Notes: a model not told the origin generated them from the letters alone. DNA of 64,000 nt from Cadophora sp. MPI-SDFR-AT-0126 (GCA_020747065.1 JAGMVK010000027.1:496001-560000); one strand, 5' to 3'; shown: positions 1 through 14,077, counted from the first letter of the stretch. Numbers and translations are program-made.

Positions 1-3000
1 CCACATCTTGAGCTCGGGTCCCGATCAAAAAGGCATGCTCCATGCGGACAGTGAGTTCGGTGCGGGTGATCTTTGGATCTTCGTAAATGCGGATGACTAG
101 CTCAAGGAATTTCATCAACAGAGTCTGATCTGTGCGATTCTCGAACGTCAGCATCTTGTGGAGAACAGCAGTTTTCTCTTTCAGCGTGGGCCAAGATCCT
201 TCGGATTTGAAGACCCATGTCTCTACCATGTCCAAGATCTTCAAGCAGAGAGGATTGCTCAGAGACTTCTCAACCAATGTAGCCAGAACGCTGAGGAACG
301 GACGTCGATTATCACCAAGAACGTCCATTCTCATTGAGATGACATCAATTGCCTTCAGCATGAGGCCAGTTTGGATCTCAAGGTCATACGGAGTCATGAC
401 ACCAGCTGGCTCCGCTTCTCCGGGGCGAATTGGAGCAACGAGTCCAGCTTGACCGAGTATGGCATTGTAGTGAGCGACATGTTCACGGGCGAGCTTGGAC
501 TGCAGCGCTTTCATGATCTGAGGAATGTGCTGGTCCATCTCCGAAGGCTTTCTTTGCGCCAGAGTCCACAGGATGTTGATACCCGAGATGTAATTATTGG
601 CCGAGAGCGTCTCAGTGGCAATGGTTGAGAGGAAAGTGATGATTTCGGAAGTGGACGCTTCAGCTTCTCCCTCAGCATCAGCATCTTCCATTGGAACATC
701 ATCGGGCACTGCGTCAAGGATACGCTTCAGAAGGGGCTTCAAGTTGCGACCTTCGTCCATCTTCTCATCGGCAGCATGCAGACAGTCTTGGAGTTCCGGG
801 TTCTCTGACTTCAAAGCCTTCTCCAAAATTCGCTGAAGATTGCCCATATTCGAGAGAATCCAGGCGTCGGGCTTGATGTTGACGATGATTCGAACGATCT
901 GGAGTGTATTGACCATGTTCGTAATGAACTTCTCATCAGGCTTGTCCTTGTCTGAGTGCTCACTCGCCAAAGCAGCCACAGTCCTGTCGCCTGCCAAAAC
1001 TGTGTCCGTAACATTTGGAAATAAATCGACGAGCGACTCTCCCCAATATTGAGGTTGCAAGAGGCCATAAAGGAGAGCCATGGCTTTCTTGCACATCTCT
1101 GCCGAAGGAGTTGGCTGCATCGGAGCGTGAGAGGATCCGAGATCTCTGGATTTTGCTGAAGGGAGAGGAAAGCGTTCCGTGAGCGAAGCGATGAATTCAA
1201 CAAGGTACTTAATCATTTTCTGTTGAACGGGCGGAGGTATCTTGTAATCCGGCTTCTCGGCTGCGTTCGATGACCCAGGCTTGGAGGGCGAAGGCGATGA
1301 CGTTGATACATCATTGAGCGCCTCAAGCTTGCGTTTCTTTGTGTTTGGGGACTCCGAAAAGGCACGGATAGGAGACGCATCCTTCCCTTCGACACGCTTT
1401 TGCTCCCACTGCCAGATCAAAGTCATCAGATTGAGAACCAGCTTCTTGCTCTCATTCGATGGGTTTGGAGGCTGTGCAATCTTTCTAAGGGAGCTGACAA
1501 TCAGGTTGACAAACTTGTCCCTAGAGTCGTAGAAGAGGTCTGCGTGCTTGACGAGGAAGTGGAATATGCTTGTCATCTGTTGAACATTTTGGCCTTCTTC
1601 GGACAAGATGCGTCGGGGAGCTGCTGCCCAGACGGGATTACGATCACCAGGAGCAGGACTGCAGCGTTTGGGAAGTACCGGGGCGATCAATTCCAAAGCC
1701 TGCGTCACAAGTGCACGACCCTCGTTCTGATTTGTCTTCAACAGAGAGAAGTAGACTTGCTGCACAATCTTGGCTGGAGTTTCGTAATGCGCAATGAAGT
1801 ACCCAATGACAACATATGCAGCGTGTTTGTTGATGACATCCTCCAAGCGAATGTAAGTCCAACCGAACTTGATAATGTCTTTCCTTGCATCCTGAAGGAT
1901 GGCATGATGATATTTAACCAGCATGGCAGTCAACTGCAGTACCTCCATGCGAGTGTGATCGATGCCCGGCTGTGTCAGATCATCGTTGGAGTCTCCGAAG
2001 CTGACCTTCCAGATCTTTGTGTGAATGGACTCGATTACAGCCTTGTCCATCAAACGAGTGCCTCTGCTTGGAGACGCATGAGTGCTGTTCCTCATCACAT
2101 CCATTGCAATGATCGGGTTAACCAAATTGTGGAGCAAGAAGGTCTTGGTCTTCTGTGAACCCGATTTTCCAGCGTACACTTCCAAAGATCTCATCACAAC
2201 AGTCTTCCAGTAGTCTGTGGAGTCAGAATTGATGATGCGATCGTATATGTACTTGATCAGTGTCTGACTGAGCTTCAACCTCTCAGCAGTAACCAAGTCA
2301 ACGAGTTTGAAAAGCTCATCCAAGTCGTTGGGATGATACTCGAGGAATTTGGTAAAGATAACCATGAGTTGCTCCCCAGCTTGCTCGGCTGCAAGTCGGA
2401 GGTTCGGGGGAAGTGTATTTGTTCGGAGATGGAGCTCGAGATTCTGTCCCACCATCTTGAACCACGCCATGTTCTCCTTTTTGTCCATCCATTCTTTGGT
2501 CTTGTCATTCTCAAATTTCGAGATCGAGTGCATGATGTTGATTGCATTGATGACTGCTGCATACCGTGTCTCCTTATTCTCGGCACCCATATCCCCGCAA
2601 TTCTTGATCAAGGATTCAACACCGTTCACAACAACTTCTCGCAGAGGGCCGCTTTCTGGATGCTCCAAAACCTGTGCCAAGAAACGACCATACTTCTGAT
2701 CCTCAATCTTGCCCAGAAGCATCATCCACACTTCCCTTGGATAACGATTGAGGTACTTGTACAGCGGTGCTCTGAAAGGACTGTATCTGGTCCGGCGCAG
2801 CTTCTCTTCCAGATCGAGAACAGTCTCGATCAGGCGCTCCTTGAACTGTTCTGCCGCCGGTGGAAGAAGATGAAAGATGTTGAAGACGGCAGCAATGATT
2901 TTCATCTGCTCATTCTGCTCAATCAAGGTGAAGGATATTCGCTGGAGCACATTGGGCTCTGCCAAGACCTTGATGTGGTCGAGCAATCTGGAACCAATTT

Positions 3001-6000
3001 CCACTTTGAAGTAGGTGGTCAGGAGCTGCAATAATCGCGCGAGACCATCGAGACCGTGAGTGCTGAGTCGTCGTGGATCTTGAAGATTGGCGAGTACAGG
3101 TCGCAGTCCATTCTGTAGCAGATCTTTCGGTAGCTTAGTGGTCTGAATGAGAGCTTTCTTGAGAGCCTCATTTGCTGCCTCGATGGTCTGCTTAGAATCC
3201 GAATAAAGGCACTTAAAGAAGACTGACACGATCTTTGTTCGGGTAGGATTACCAGCCCCTTTCTGGAAGTCGTCAAAGCCCATTGCGATCGTCAACATCT
3301 TGATGCAGGCGACTCTTAGATTGATGATGGACTCATGGGTGCGATGTTCGGCAGGCTTCCCTGCTAAGGATTCATCAGGAGCATCAGCCAGTGCCAAAGA
3401 TTCCATCAGAAGTCGGTTGAGGTGATCATCAAATGTGATGAAGTCTGCCTTGAGGCCCAAATAGTATGTTATGGCATCGATGAAGCCAATTTGAACCCCA
3501 AATGGCAACGCACGCAAGGGCTTAGCGTAAATTGGCTGAATGCATCGATCCTTGCTTGGCTCGAGAAGTTCGTGAATCTCAACTCCAAGCTCTTTGGATA
3601 TGATCTCCAAAGATCGTTTGGTAGCCTCACGAACATACCTGTTCATGTGGCACAGCTCCACGTTCAAGAAAGCACAGAGTTGGTAAAGTTTCGATGGACG
3701 AGGCTGTTGGCCAGATTGCGTTGGGGGTGGCAATTGAAGATCGTCTTTGGAGGCATTCTTGGAGCAACGATGGAGGAGAAGCTCAAGCGTATCTTGGGCT
3801 CCTCGTCGAGTCTTTGCAGGCAGATCAGGCGGCATGTCCTTGATCACATACATGAGAGCCTTGACGAACTCCATTTGACGATCCTGGACCCAGGCATCAC
3901 CCAAGTTGATCTCTGTGATTAGGTAGTGAATGCCTAGACTTCCACCGGCCTTGGAGAACCACTCCTCTTCGTAGCAGTTGTGGCAGAACAGACTGCTGAG
4001 ATATGCGAAGAAAGACAGGCGGTAGATTTCCGTATTCGATCCGAAGATCGTGGCGGTAGTGTCGTACACCTCCTTGATCGCAGCTTGAGCAGCTTCTCGC
4101 ACAGCTGGCATGTCAGAAGACAAAGACTCAACAATTGCATCCCCAAGCACCCGGCTGTCGATACAAAGTGGACCTTCGCCTGACTTGACATCGAAAGGAA
4201 GCGTCTTTTGTCGCATTTCTGCCAAGGACCTTCCGAGTTCCAGAATGGTGAGATGCTTGCAGGTGTTCATCAGTAGTGCTGTAGCTTCGCCTGTGAACTC
4301 AGGTAGCGAAACAGCGAAAATGCAGGCTTTGATGAGCTTCTTGAGCATCATATCTTGGCCTTCTTTCTTGAAAACCGAGCGCTCTTTGTCTGAAGACTCG
4401 AGTGCAGACAGATCAGCTTCGCACTTTCGGGCCAACAGATCCTGCGCCTGGAGGCGAACAAGCCGTCCAAAGTCTTCAGGAAGGTTGTCAGTGCCAAGTC
4501 GGAGTTTGAGCTGGGTTTTGATCAAATGAAGAGCCTGTTTCTTATAGTAGGAGTCGGTCTTCTTAGCGGCCGCGCCTTTGGCAACTTCCATCAGCTTTCC
4601 GATGGCGAGATCGATTCCGATCTCAGCAGGGAATGCTCTGTCCTTCTTAGACCCGATGAGCTTCAGGTCGAAGCTGGTCAAGTCATCCGAGTACTGCTGG
4701 AACGTGAGCGCTGGTGCACCTGTCATAAACTTTCTGTTGCGACCTCCAAGCTTTCCAAGAATTCTCATCGTGGTGTGAGCATGAAAGTGACTATAAGGCG
4801 TGGGGCGGAGATGGTCAAAGAGGGCTGTCATCAACTCATCAATCACCGGAGCCATGATAGGATCAAGGTAGTCGGCTGTTAAATTGTCGACACAGAGCTC
4901 AAGTGTCCGCAACCCTTGTCCCACAAGGTCAGAGCCAGCTCTCAAAGCTACAACCAATGGTCGCATCAAATAGCTCAGATGAGGAAGTAAATTGCTCAAT
5001 CTTGCTGGAACGGTGAGGCATAGTTCCACGTAGAGATCACGATCAGCAGGCTTTCTCGCGGCCAGAAGGAGGTTGTTTAAGACCTCCAGAAGCATCTCTA
5101 GAAGTGGCAGAATCTGCTTGTAGAGATGTTCGAATTTCCCGCCACCGATGCTTCGGAAGAGTGATCTGAGAAGCAAGAAGTAGTTCATTGGCTCCTCAGC
5201 AGTTGTTGAGAGCTCAATGGACTTCGTGACGATGTCGAGGACATGGGGTAAAAGCACCTGCTCATTTTGGTTTGAAAACAAGGTTACAGCCATGAAAGCA
5301 AGCTTGAACAGTCGAAGAAGGATGGATGACTTCTTGACATCAGCGGTACCGACTTGATCGATTCTGTCCATGAGGAATCGGAGAAGCATACCAGCGAAGC
5401 TGGGGGACGTGGCTTCGCTTGCAAGGAAGAATTGTGGCACATGGAGAAGTGCTGTATGCTCAAAGATCATGTCGTAGAGCTTCGGAATCTCTTCGTGGAA
5501 GACTTCGTGAAAAGTGGCAGGATCGATGCAGTGGAAGACAGTAGCAAAAGTTTCCAAAAGATCCTTCTCTTCTTTGCTACTGGAGATCATGTAGTGGTTT
5601 GCCATGAACTCAACAGGGGAGGAGTACTGGGATTCGGTTGCTGGCTTCTCGATCTCGTAATATCGGAAGACGTAAGCGCCTTCACGGAACAGCTTGATGA
5701 TGACTTGCACTTCTTCCGCTGTAAAGCCGTAAGATACCTCTTGCCAGTGTGCCGGAGCGTTGGCAGCGTCGATTGGCGCCCCGACGTTGCATGCTTTCAA
5801 CTGATAGAACGTGTTCTTCAATCCGTTCATGAGATTTTTGAAAAGGAACTTGTTGTCGGCCACTGGATCAGCTCCTCTGTCCCGAGGATTTGACGTCTTG
5901 ATGGGCATTGCGGTGAAAATGTCGATCTCGTCCCAATCCGGAGGATGTTCCTTATCAGCAAGATAGTTGTCAGGTGATGCATCGATCGACTGCTGAGCAT

Positions 6001-7548
6001 ATAACTTCGAGAGCTTGACGGCATTTGGGTATTGCCTATTCATAGCCGCAAACTTGTCTCCAATAGCATTCAATATCATGATCAAGTAGTGCCGCGCATC
6101 TGCCTTGTTGGGCATCTTCGCAATACACTCTGCCATATTCAGGAGCAGTTTTGCACTCATCGTCTGAAAACTGGTACCGGGGAAGCTGTCCTGCAGATTC
6201 TTGGTATAAACTTCGACGGTCTTCCGAATCTGCTGCGGCTCAAGAGCATCACGGACGTGATGGATCAAGTCGGCAAGCATACTGTATGCCAGTGGACGCA
6301 TGGTCTCGTACACGGTGAGGCCATCGCCAATCAAAGTCCTCTCGTCAAGGAGCTCATCAATCTTGGTCAAGAAGATCTTCCTGAAGTTGAAATTGATGAT
6401 GTGTCGAATGGCCACCAGAAGTTCCTTTCTCGCTCCAGATTTCTCACGTGGGCAGTCCTTTAGCAAACGAACAACGATATTTGGAAGAGTTGGCAGGAAG
6501 TCCGTGAGTTGTTGCGAGTACACTCGTAGGAGGTATGCGAGAAAGCTCATGGTCTTCACCTGGGCCGTGATGAATTCTCCAAACGCAGCTCGATTCCGAA
6601 TATTGGGACTGACTCCTGTGAAAATCGTTCCCTTTGCAGCAGCATCGGCGTGGGCCTGTTCCTGAGGTTTGGCTTGCAGTAGTAAAACACTCTTGATCAG
6701 AGGCACAAAAAGCTTTACATTAGGACCAACTGTCGCTCGGTATACCTGGAATATCGATACAACAATGATCGGACACTCCGCAAGTACTTTGAACGATTGC
6801 ATACCCTTCAACAATGGGCGAGTCTGTTGTTGAGGGTCTGCTCCCAAATCCGACACTGAAGCAACAGGCGAACCGGGGCGGGGAGAATTTTGGAAGGTCT
6901 GCGAGCTCCCAGGAGTCGATGGGACATTCGGCGTAGGATTGTCGAGCTGATCTCTGACCACCGATTCCATCTGGTCGAAAAGCTCCTGGATCAGGCTGAG
7001 GAAAGGCTGGACTTTGTCCTGCAGCACTTTCGTCTGATGGCGCATGATGTCCATAATCGTCTTGACACACAGCGAAGCATTCTCCTCATTATCAACTCTA
7101 ACCAAATTCATCAATAAATCCACCACTTCTTCGGCATGTGGCTCGAAGGGCTCTGGAGGGTTCGTAGGCAATCGATGGAGGATTTCGAGGATGCAGTTTC
7201 GGAGTTTCTATCTAGAATCAGTACCCCGCCATATATCCTCAGAAGACGAAAAAAGTATACCTGTTCTGCAGATGTGCTGATGAAGACCGGAGGGCTCTTG
7301 AGGATGGTGATGAAGATTGGCACAAGTTTCTTCAGGAAAGGACCATAGATATTGCCCGAGATGTAATGTTCGAGACTGTCGCGCAACTGCCCTGCGGCCT
7401 CTACTTTCACTTTAACATCTAAAACAGGAAATAGTTAGCTACTGGTATATAGTGTTGAGACGCTGGCTGGATCCTTCCGTCTCCATTGCATACCTGTGGC
7501 CGGGTCGCTCAGTCGCTGAACGACCAGATCAATGGTATTGGAAGCCAT
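1..7548 (-). CDS. tra1: Tra1/TRRAP-type scaffold of SAGA and NuA4 (5' part, gene runs off left edge)
   Basis: This is the N-terminal two thirds of Tra1, the giant pseudokinase scaffold that recruits the SAGA and NuA4 acetyltransferase complexes to activators in the nucleus. Exons read on the minus strand are 7548-7494, 7418-7261 and 7207 to beyond base 1. The joins restore the conserved opening with 'RDSLEHY' followed by '[10 protein letters not shown]', and later '[14 protein letters not shown]' and 'YAQQS'. The third exon is in the same frame at 7207 and at base 2, and the stretches I translated between are open. About 2,470 residues are visible, all expected to be HEAT-type helical repeats. 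Known Tra1 proteins are about 3,700-3,900 residues, so the FAT and PI3K-like regions should lie outside the window. The start ATG at 7548 is followed after 18 codons by a 75-nt intron; the second intron is 53 nt. Identification is very secure; it is a housekeeping gene unrelated to the cluster. Confidence 0.95.
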
Positions 7549-8423
7549 GGCTGCGACAACTGCACTCGCACTGGCGCAAGCCTTCACGATGGAGCCTTCA
7601 TTCGATATGGGTATTCGCCGCTGGACAGAATACTCTGTGACGCAGGGTTGTTGTGGCGGTGGGAAGTGTTCGAGATGTTTGTCGTGTCCGGATAGCTTCG
7701 TGAAGCTTTAGCAGCCTGGCGGATCAAGAAATACGCTTAACGCGATCGCAAATCCTCCACAATATTATTGGTCGTTACTGCCGTAGTTTCAAGGGAGAGT
7801 ATTCGCTCAGAGAAACAAAATTGTTACAGAGAAAGGAAAGACAGTGGGGCGGAGGACGAAGTGTTGCGGGGGGCAGGGCAAGGCTTCAACACTTCGATGA
7901 GGCTCTGGAAATTGTGTCGCGACTTTCTGGGGGAGCCCCAAGTACTGGAAAATCGATAGTCACGTGCTTATATGCGGCCGGCGGCCCCGCTAGCTAGCCC
8001 CACCAATTTCGGCACTTTATTGGCCAGATTGAATAACCGAGCAATCACCCTTGACCAAACCAAACAAACTGTGGATTTCTGACCCCAACAACAAGCCAAT
8101 CCGCAATCGCATGCATTTTTAGGATCCGTTGATGACGGAAGTATAACTAACGCATTCAGCCTTAAGCCAAAAAGAAACTTCCATAATGCTATGAACTTTT
8201 GAGAGGCTAGAAAGTTACTGGTTCCATTCAAAACTTGGTACAACCAAAAGACTGAGTGTTTGTCTGAATAAATACAACTACCTCTACCTCTTCCATAAAG
8301 GGCTGGTTTACTTTTCTACTTCAAGATATCTTGGTATTCATGACCGTGAGCTTATAGCCAGGTCCTTGGCTGCCTCTCATCTTCCTTGCCAAAAATCCAA
8401 CCCCATTACCTCCTCCTCACTTA
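7549..8423. other. Intergenic: tra1 promoter side and 3' flank of a DUF3433 relic
   Basis: No gene is supported here. The stretch holds the upstream region of tra1 and the sequence beyond the 3' end of the broken DUF3433 copy. Short open frames lack recognisable protein features. Confidence 0.5.
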
Positions 8424-9190
8424 TAGATTCCTTTAAGTGGCACAACAAAACGTTACTGCTCGATTCCCATATGCGTCTTTCTATCCGTCCCTATGAATCG
8501 TCCACACCCAAATCGCTTATCCCCAATCCCCTCGGCCCCATCCAGTTTCTCATTGAAACCCTCCAGGGCTCGACTCGCAGAAACAAAAGCGATGATAGCG
8601 GCCAGGAAAGTCGACATTCGTGGAAGGAACCGCTTTAGTCGATACATACAAGATATAATAGCGACAATGAGGTGAATAAATAATATGACCACTGTGAAGT
8701 TGAACATGATTTGGGAGCCGAAGATCCGCGTTTCGAGGTAGATTGCTTACGCATTGGCCTCTTAGCCTTTGTCGGTAACTGGGAAATTTTGGGTATTGAG
8801 ACATAGAAGGAGAGCGAAAAAGCTGTTCATATGGCTGTTCCACCTTTGGATCAATGAAATTAACGTTCGGGACTGCTGATGCTGGGTCGACAAGGGAGGT
8901 GGGCTTAATGTCCCAGGAGTGCATTCTCCAGTCGGAAGTCAAGCCATCGTTATGCCGGGCAAAGTCGACAACGCCAGATCCCGCCACGAACGCTGCTGTT
9001 TGCTGAAATAAAACAGTCTCGCTTGAAATGTGTTCCGTGATGTCAGTGCTAACGGTTCCGTTCGCATAAAAGATAAGTGGCCGTGTCGGCCGCAAAATCG
9101 TTGGTCTGGGTCGATTGTATGGCACGCCCACTTGTGTCGACCGTCAAATTAAATTGGCCGATAAGACAAAAAATGATGCGATGCGCTGTT
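8424..9190 (-). pseudogene. Degenerate C-terminal fragment of a DUF3433 membrane protein gene
   Basis: Reading the minus strand in changing frames gives a collinear match to the C-terminal 250 or so residues of the intact DUF3433 protein encoded near 23,550-24,260. Matching pieces in order are 'FNLTVDTSGRAIQSTQTNDF' against the intact 'FNVSVDPDGRILSARQTSNF', then 'TSDWRMHSW', then 'FFALLLCLNTQNF' against 'LFALLLGLNTEVF', then 'KRFLPRMSTFLAAIIAFVSA' against 'RRFLPRMPTSIASIIAFVAA', and finally 'RFVVPLK'. At least two frameshifts (near 9,070 and near 8,826) and several in-frame stops (near 8,775, between there and 8,740, and just after 'GIEQ' near 8,450) separate them. No N-terminal half is recognisable upstream. 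It is therefore a dead partial copy, in opposite orientation to the living gene and about 15 kb from it. Similarity is moderate, so the copy looks old or derived from a diverged paralogue. Confidence 0.85.
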
Positions 9191-12100
9191 AGGCATTCCG
9201 AGCAAGAGAACTGGAGCAAGGCAAGACCAAGCACCAAAATCAAGTAGAATGAGCCTGAGCGGTGGTCCTATTTCATATTTTGATCATCTGTTGCCTGTCA
9301 GGTGTTCTGAAAGCTGGCAGGCTTTAGGCCAACTCGGAATGCCGCGTCTTGTCCATTCCTCGAAGTCTGTATTCTCTGGGTTTGTCTAGTCTATTAGGAC
9401 ATCAAACATGTCAAGAAAAAGATAAAAATAAGAACACATATATAAACTAATATGGGACAACCACGTCATTGTTCCCAAGACGTGTTCGGTCTTTCGATGA
9501 TGCAGAATATTACAGGAAATGAAAGACTTATTCGGAATCGCTGGCCATGGTATGCAAATAACCGAGTCGCCCGAAGTGGAGTGGAGTTCCAAGATCACTT
9601 TGAGATCTTTCAAGCGGCTGTAATAAGTTGCTGTGATATCGATGCTGCGGCATTGCTGAGTATTATTCAGCATCAAGGGCAGTAATGGGCGAAAATTGGT
9701 CACCTAAAGGTGGCCATTATCCATTTTCGTATTTGTTCGCGATCATGAATAAGGTAAGTATCATTCATGTTTGCGCAAACAGAACAATGTGATTCCACAA
9801 TACATAATTGTTCAAAGGATCTCGAGAAGCCAATTGACTGATCATCCGGTGTGATTCTTAGACTAGTAACTGGTCTAAACATCTAGAATGAGAGATTCGT
9901 AAAGTGACGCCTCCTACATGCAAATGTTTCCATGCAGTCTATATTTCTCATTCACAGGGGGGGATTCCTCACCGTTGCTGCCCTTGCCCGCAATGTCCCC
10001 TCCATTCTACACACTTGACAGCTCGTAAGTCATTCGGTAGCTGCACAAGTCACAGTGCAGATGAATTGAAAAGAATTTGGATTCAGAGCACCGAGCTATA
10101 GATATAATCCAGTTGCAGTGCGGTGCGATTAATGAATTCCAAGTGTTATTACATGTTGTGTATGTACAGGTCGATAAATCCATTATTAGCTTTGACTTCT
10201 AACCCAAGAAGTTATTCAGATTTGGAAAGATTGTATGATATATTGAAATGCCATTTTCGAGATGCCTTTTTAAGGTGATACGCACCGCAGTTGTTGCATT
10301 ATATTTTTTTTTCTGAGCGCATGAATCGATCATTGATCACCACTTAACCAACTTCCGGTAGTTTCATTACAACGTGACAATCAAGACCATTTAGGGAGAG
10401 ACAGTATTTCGTCAACCCTAAATGACCATTCACAATTGCCAACAGTATCGGGCGAACGGCACATTCATTGTCTAGAAACTTTTCAAAAAATTTCACGCCC
10501 GAAATAAATTGCCACGGAAGGACAAGAATAGTGAGGATGATCATAGAAAGCCGAAGATGAAACAAATGTTTAGACCTGAAAAGTGAGTGGCGAAATGCCA
10601 TCACCCTGTTTTCTTACAGTGCATGATATCAAATCTAAAGAAACAACAATATGCCTGCGAATGCTGCAGTCTGAGATCTTGTTACAACGGCACTTGATCA
10701 TTTTGGGCCAAAATTCGGTGTGATGACACGAGTGGCGAAGCAGAGATTTAATCCATCTCAATTTTCTTTTCACTCCCTCCAGCTCCATAAAAGCTTTTGA
10801 TCATCCGCGATCATGAGTAAGGTATCGGCTAAAGTTTAGTAGCGGACATCATGAAAGAGAAGCCTGGAAATGATCCATTTTGTGCTTAACGAACAGAAAA
10901 GTGTGTATCCATGTTTCGCCGCATTTGTCCGTAATAAAATTTGTTCTTAGAGTAGAAACCCACAGATGGAAACTTCGGGTCGAGAGCAGAAACAGTTCGT
11001 AGGCTGACCGAGGAAAAAAAATTGACAAAAAAAGGAAGAAAACCGCCCCAGAAGAATGCCTTCGCGTTTCAGAGCCAGGAGCTATGATGTACTTTCAAAG
11101 ATTAGTGGCCTGACGAGTGGATACATAGTCTTGAGAAATCAAGTTGACTCGGGGTTCTCGAGGAACGTGGCGAGGGAGGACCTTAGCCGCTAGGAATGAA
11201 GATCGGACCTTGTATCTCGGCGACCGATGTTGACAAGAAAATTATGAAAAGAAGCATAAATTTCACTGACCTCTTTATGCCGAAGTTTTTGCATTCAATC
11301 GACGTGGAAATAAAGACAAACATTTCCTTAGACTCCTTGGCATCGAATGTGGAAGTGCCTTAGCGCCGAGGGTTGCAGCTGGTCGGTCGGCCGCGGTTAC
11401 TTACCATACGCCCACACAGCTTCAGAATAAGCTCATATGCAGTTGGTTTTTATTATTATGCTTAAACAACCTTGCAAGAAAGGTCGTTGGTTTTGTCCCA
11501 ACGGCGAAGACTCCCTGCGGACCATGTCACTGGGAAGGGCTGGTCTTGGCGAAAATGTTTGAAATCATCCACGCGTTCGTATTAAAGCTGCTCCGTGATT
11601 AGCACGGGGCGAAAAGTCGCGGAACGTGCATCTGAGGATTGAATATTTCTAGTTGTATAGCGAACATCAGAAAATGTCTATAAATGTTGCAGGTTGTCAC
11701 AATGCCGCCGTTGCTGCGTGATGAAGCCTCAGCGCACTGCAGCTGACAGCAGCCAAGATCGAAGCGTGGGAGTCAGGACGCAAATTGAGAGACATACAGG
11801 AATTGAACAAATGGAAATCCAAGATGGGTGGCAGCGTGTAGTTTTGCTTGTATGCCTGGGGGTGCCGACCACGACTCGCCAAAAGCTGGAATGGCCTTAC
11901 AATCAATTTTTTCCCCCTGAATCCACAGATATGAAGTCGCGGCTACAATTGTGTCGTGGTAAGAAGCAGCTTCCGACTGGCTAGAAGGGATCCAGAACTC
12001 TTGTGGAGGAAAATGATTGCTGGTCGTCGAAAGTTGAGGAAACTCGCAAGAAACAAACGGTCCCCACGTCGGGTACGGTCCTACTTACGACATCCTATCC

Positions 12101-14077
12101 TGATTTTTGACAGCCGCTTGGCTGCTTGAATCCAATGAGGTTGCGTTATAATGTTTCAAAACGAAGACTCATGCTGACCCCTCGTAACCACGTAAGCTCG
12201 CGAAAGTTCCAGCTCGACAAGCAACCTGTTCGCGGATCAATTCCAAAGAAAGCCTTGATGTTCTTAAAAACGCCTCGGCCACGAGTTGACTGTAGGGATG
12301 AGCATTGCCACTTAATTATAAAAAAAGCATTAAGCTGTCGAAATTCATGCGATGCGATTGCCGGACAAATTTGATAAATTCATCGTTGATGCCGTGTGGC
12401 TGAGTGCAAAATATCTCGGGACTTCTACGATGATCATCGTATGCATCGGAGCGGGGTTCTTTTAGAGGTTTCATACAGAATAGGGTGGCGTTGAGTCCAA
12501 AGAAAGATATTTCGTAATTCTGGTATTCTCTTTTCCAGCCCCCCTCGCCCCCTTCCTTCAACTTCCGAGGGCAAGGAAAAGTGTGATCATTGCCGCTCGC
12601 TGGAATCCGATGCACGAGTAAGATCCATCAACTTTTCATTCTGTGATCACACGAAGGAATTTTTCTTCAAAGGTCTGGATTTGACAAAAGCCTCGAGGAC
12701 GCCGTCCCTACTTTCCTATTCGATCGTGACGAGACAGTCCAAGTTTCAACTCAGTGGGCAGCACCTCGCTAGTCGGCACCAGTCAGACTTCTTCCAGCCA
12801 GTCAGTGGTCAGGGGCTGGGTTTAAGACCGGTCGTCTGGGGTTGACCTTCGGACGGCCAAGCATGCTGGGCGAGACAGGGGCCAGGCATGACTAAATAGG
12901 GGGGCAGAAGGGACAGGTTCAGCGCTCTTCAGGCATGTTCAGGGGACCACATTTGCTGAACCGGCTGGACCAGGGAGCGATGCGCCGCATGCGTGGCTTT
13001 GGGACGATAGGCCACCTCACTGGCCAGCCACCCTGAAGGCCCTGCCAAGCTTTGCTCTTCTCTCCGACGCTACCATAGGCGAAGGGCGATCATGTAAGGT
13101 CATTGGCCATAGAGACATCCTTCGGACGCGCACACGGCAAAAAGCACCTCCTGAATTGCACACCACTGCTCAATCCTTCGCAAAGATCCTGACTTTCAGG
13201 AGATGGACTTTTCTGAGTGGTGAGATGTCACAAAGACCTATCCTTTTGGTTCCTGGCTAGACTGTTCTTGCAAGAGCCGACATATTTAGCCAGGGGCAGC
13301 ACGGCACGAAGGCGATGTGATCAACCCCGTACTATGTTTCGCCAACCATCGAAACAAATGTTCACCAGCCTATCGAGCCCCTGCGCATTCCGCACGTCAG
13401 TGCTCGTCTGAACAGCGTTCGTCCCTGTGCCCAATCGATCATCTAAGCTTCAGAATTGCTAGACTTCGGTGAGGCAAGCTGCTCGAGTGGTTTGCTCGTC
13501 TCTCAAGTTTTCAGACCCATCCAGCACCAGCTGAGCACAGAGTGGCGTTTGTGGAGCCATCGCAGTGCGCGTTTGACAACCAGGACTGTCTTGGCTTCGA
13601 CCTGCAGTGGCCAGTCAAGGTTGTGTTTAACGTGCTCCCTGCAGCAATCCTCTCGATCTAGCAGCTGCAAGCAAGCTGGGGAACACAGGGGTCCTGGTAG
13701 TGCTAGGAAGAGACCCATCCTGTGCCCCTTACGGCAAAATAGCCAGAATGGGCACAGACAGAGGGATATAAGATGGCCGGCAACCCTCTGTTTCATTTTT
13801 TTCTGAACATCGACATTCTTGGCATCATTCTCGAGTCTTCTGCATTTCTCTCGGGCTAGTCCTTTTGTTCTTCGCCTTTTTTTGATTCCTTGCCTTCGAT
13901 ACCTGCCTGTGGCAGTCTCAAACACATTCTTTCACCAGACGACCTCGAGCTTTCGAGCACCCACTGACCACACGGTCAACCAGTACATATATCATCAAGT
14001 GCCAAGTCACACTCCTTCAACAACGACATCCAAAGACACAATCTCGTCAGGAACGATCACTCTCAATTAAAATCAAC
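9191..14077. other. Long gene-poor stretch (4.9 kb) upstream of the AA11 gene
   Basis: I find no coding region, RNA gene or mobile-element signature here. Open frames are short and without domain features. The left part (about 9,200-10,900) is AT-rich; the right part (about 12,700-14,077) is more GC-rich with pyrimidine-rich runs and is probably the long promoter and 5' leader of the AA11 gene. Confidence 0.5.
13767..13773 (+). promoter_or_regulatory. Candidate TATA box of the AA11 gene
   Basis: The heptamer TATAAGA lies 305 bp before the AA11 start codon and is followed by a pyrimidine-rich stretch, the usual setting of a fungal core promoter with a leader of about 250 nt. This is a pattern call only. 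Confidence 0.35.

Noticed and set aside
132..6665. Numerous plus-strand open frames opposite tra1, several over 100 codons
   Set aside because: They are shadows of the minus-strand Tra1 frame, which reads as a continuous conserved protein in the stretches translated; none has domain features.
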